Assembly (NCBI RefSeq): GCF_900176885.1 | Contig: NZ_LT839648.1 | Coordinates: forward strand, 2,189,740-2,253,739 | Length of the DNA stretch: 64,000 nucleotides | Reading direction: 5' to 3' | From: Oceanobacillus senegalensis | GTDB taxonomy: Bacteria > Bacillota > Bacilli > Bacillales > Amphibacillaceae | In this document: positions 62,905 through 64,000 of the stretch, piece by piece | Layout: each line of letters starts with the position of its first letter | How positions within the stretch are numbered: position 1 is the first letter of the stretch | Notes under the pieces: generated by a model | What the model saw: the letters and a program-made list of their open reading frames with translations, nothing else | What the model was told of the DNA's origin: nothing | The model's database searches: none | Position numbers and translations under genes: made by a program

Positions 62905-63257
62905 CGCTAAAGACCCCCATTATTCTCTTTAATGTCCTGATATTTATGCTAAAAGTATGTATTCAAAAACCTCTTTAATTAAATCTTCTTCATGAATATA
63001 TAAAATTCCTGCATGTCCATATTTCCCTACCGTACATAATTACATATTCCCTACTCATCCCCACCAAAAAGGGTTGGTTTTTCCTCCATTTTTGATGTGA
63101 GGGTATTACTGCCCCTTAACCTTTGATATAAATAAAATGTAAATCATATTTCACAATAAATAAATGAAAAACCTATTGATTTTTTATCCAAAACGTACTA
63201 TTATTTCTGAAGTGTTATGGAGACGTGTAAACTATAAAAGCATGGGAGTGAATAAGC
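62905..63257. other. Intergenic region with a dispersed repeat
   Basis: It contains the second copy of the dispersed repeat (63080-63122) and the promoter of the next gene. No small gene with a ribosome binding site was found. Confidence 0.5.
63080..63122. repeat. Dispersed intergenic repeat, copy 2
   Basis: These 43 bases match 33815-33857 with only a few substitutions (TTTCCTCCATTTTTGA ... GGGTATTACTGCCCC). A CCCCACC run just before it corresponds to the inner arm in copy 1. Confidence 0.7.
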
Positions 63258-63800
63258 ATGAACTGCTGGAAAACAATAAAACTAAGAAAAGAAATTGGAT
63301 TGAATCGTATTATTCTCACATCTTTTTTTCTAAGCATACTAACTTTCATTATATTTTACGTTCCTTTTTCCATATATCATGGTCCCAATCGTTCCCATGA
63401 AGCAGGGTTTATACCATTTGTAATTTCCCTTTGCTTTTTACCGACGATACATTCCTTTATCCATATTTTACCATTAATCATGATGAAAAAAAGAGTTAAA
63501 ATAAACTATAAACTAAAAATGAAATATGTACCTATTTTCACTTATTATACAAAATCGCATATGAATAAAAATATTCTCATTATTGTTCTTTTATCACCAA
63601 CGGTATTCATAACAATGCCTGGGATGATAACTACTTATTTATATGCGGAATATTATCTGTATTCATTACTATTTACTTGTATTCATGTCGGTGTATCGTA
63701 TATTGATTTTTGGTATCTAGTTCAAATTAAACGTGCACCTAAAAAGGCATTTATCCAAAATGCTAATGATGGATTAGATATTCTACTAAAAGCAAACTAA
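63258..63800 (+). CDS. DUF3267 membrane protein (YhaJ-like)
   Basis: The 180-residue protein has four predicted helices (about 18-37, 50-76, 107-127, 131-152). An N-terminal MNCWKTIKLRKEIG and a His in the second helix (TIHSFIHILPLIM) are seen in DUF3267 proteins, some of which are site-2-protease-like. It stands in the place of yhaJ after yhaI. ATG follows GGGAGTGAATAAGC. Confidence 0.75.
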   Translation: MNCWKTIKLRKEIGLNRIILTSFFLSILTFIIFYVPFSIYHGPNRSHEAGFIPFVISLCFLPTIHSFIHILPLIMMKKRVKINYKLKMKYVPIFTYYTKSHMNKNILIIVLLSPTVFITMPGMITTYLYAEYYLYSLLFTCIHVGVSYIDFWYLVQIKRAPKKAFIQNANDGLDILLKAN

Positions 63801-63830
63801 CGAATCTGGACAGATCCCAGATTCGTTTTT
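63800..63830 (+). terminator. Terminator of the DUF3267 gene
   Basis: A 10-bp perfect stem (ACGAATCTGG) with a 7-base loop, followed by seven T. Confidence 0.85.
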
Positions 63831-64000
63831 TTATTTTGACTTGCTCCTGAAAGTTTGTTGCTAGACAAAATAAATAGTATATACAGTCGTTTATTTAATC
63901 AGGTTTTATGTAAATAATGCTTCGAAAACTAAAGAATCAGCATAAAAGCTATTTATTTTGTCAAAGCTTTCTCATTATAAATGTGGCATAATTAAGTGAA

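Noticed and set aside
63164-63400. 78-codon plus-strand frame overlapping the DUF3267 gene
   Set aside because: It is out of frame with the membrane protein, lacks a ribosome binding site and covers the dispersed-repeat flank.

Overview
The window is AT-rich DNA from a spore-forming, low-GC Gram-positive bacterium of the family Bacillaceae, probably an Oceanobacillus/Virgibacillus-type genus. Sporulation genes (a complete gerPA-F operon, sigma-K-like promoters), ComK, Med, AddAB, EcsAB and a long run of yha/yhf/yhg/yhj/yis/yit/yja/yjb homologues in one order support this. From about 12.5 kb to the right end, gene order follows the Bacillus subtilis chromosome read in reverse (trpS, yjbA, fabF-fabH-med, yjzD, yitW-V-U-T-S, yisL, gerP, addAB, yhjE-yhjD-comK, lplJ-yhfI-yhfH, hemYHE, hmoB, yhaA, ecsBA, hit, trpP, yhaH, yhaI, yhaJ-like). 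No rRNA, tRNA, CRISPR array, prophage or intact insertion sequence was seen.

The first 12 kb is an accessory region that looks devoted to the spore surface. A minus-strand operon carries a FlaA1/PseB-type nucleotide-sugar dehydratase, two paralogous GT-B-like polysaccharide enzymes and the broken start of a third. Next is a duplicated module: a 12-cysteine surface protein (4.4-5.1 and 8.4-9.0 kb, each behind a sigma-K-like promoter) divergent from a coiled-coil protein with a basic tail (5.4-5.9 and 9.3-10.9 kb). Between the copies are a surface-carbohydrate protein and a two-gene operon of unknown function. The second coiled-coil gene has a 60-bp repeat array and is followed at once by a JAMM metallopeptidase. 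The inferred product is a glycosylated, cross-linked spore crust or exosporium-like layer.

12-33 kb holds trpS, fatty-acid initiation and elongation (fabH, fabF behind a FapR-like operator), the competence lipoprotein Med, UppP, a cold-shock protein, Fe-S assembly proteins, a DegV lipid-binding protein, and a membrane-anchored GH13 protein that has lost all three catalytic carboxylates. 31-34 kb is the spore-coat permeability operon gerP.

34-55 kb has the AddAB recombination nuclease, comK overlapping yhjD tail-to-tail, lipoate ligase, the last steps of the coproporphyrin haem pathway (hemE-H-Y) facing the haem-degrading HmoB, a BdbC thiol-oxidase pair, a PAP2 phosphatase, an M20 amidohydrolase and the Ecs ABC transporter. 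55.9-56.7 kb contains two tandem copies of a roughly 376-nt element with no large ORF. Each copy is closed by a 15-bp long-range stem, ends in a terminator, and carries three identical hairpins exactly 56 nt apart, each with a Shine-Dalgarno-like GAGGTG and a 4-6 codon mini-ORF. This is the best candidate for an undescribed system. The right end has hit, a TRAP-type trpP leader, and a glycine-betaine importer (opuA) with a divergent GbsR-type repressor and a perfect 34-bp palindrome between them.
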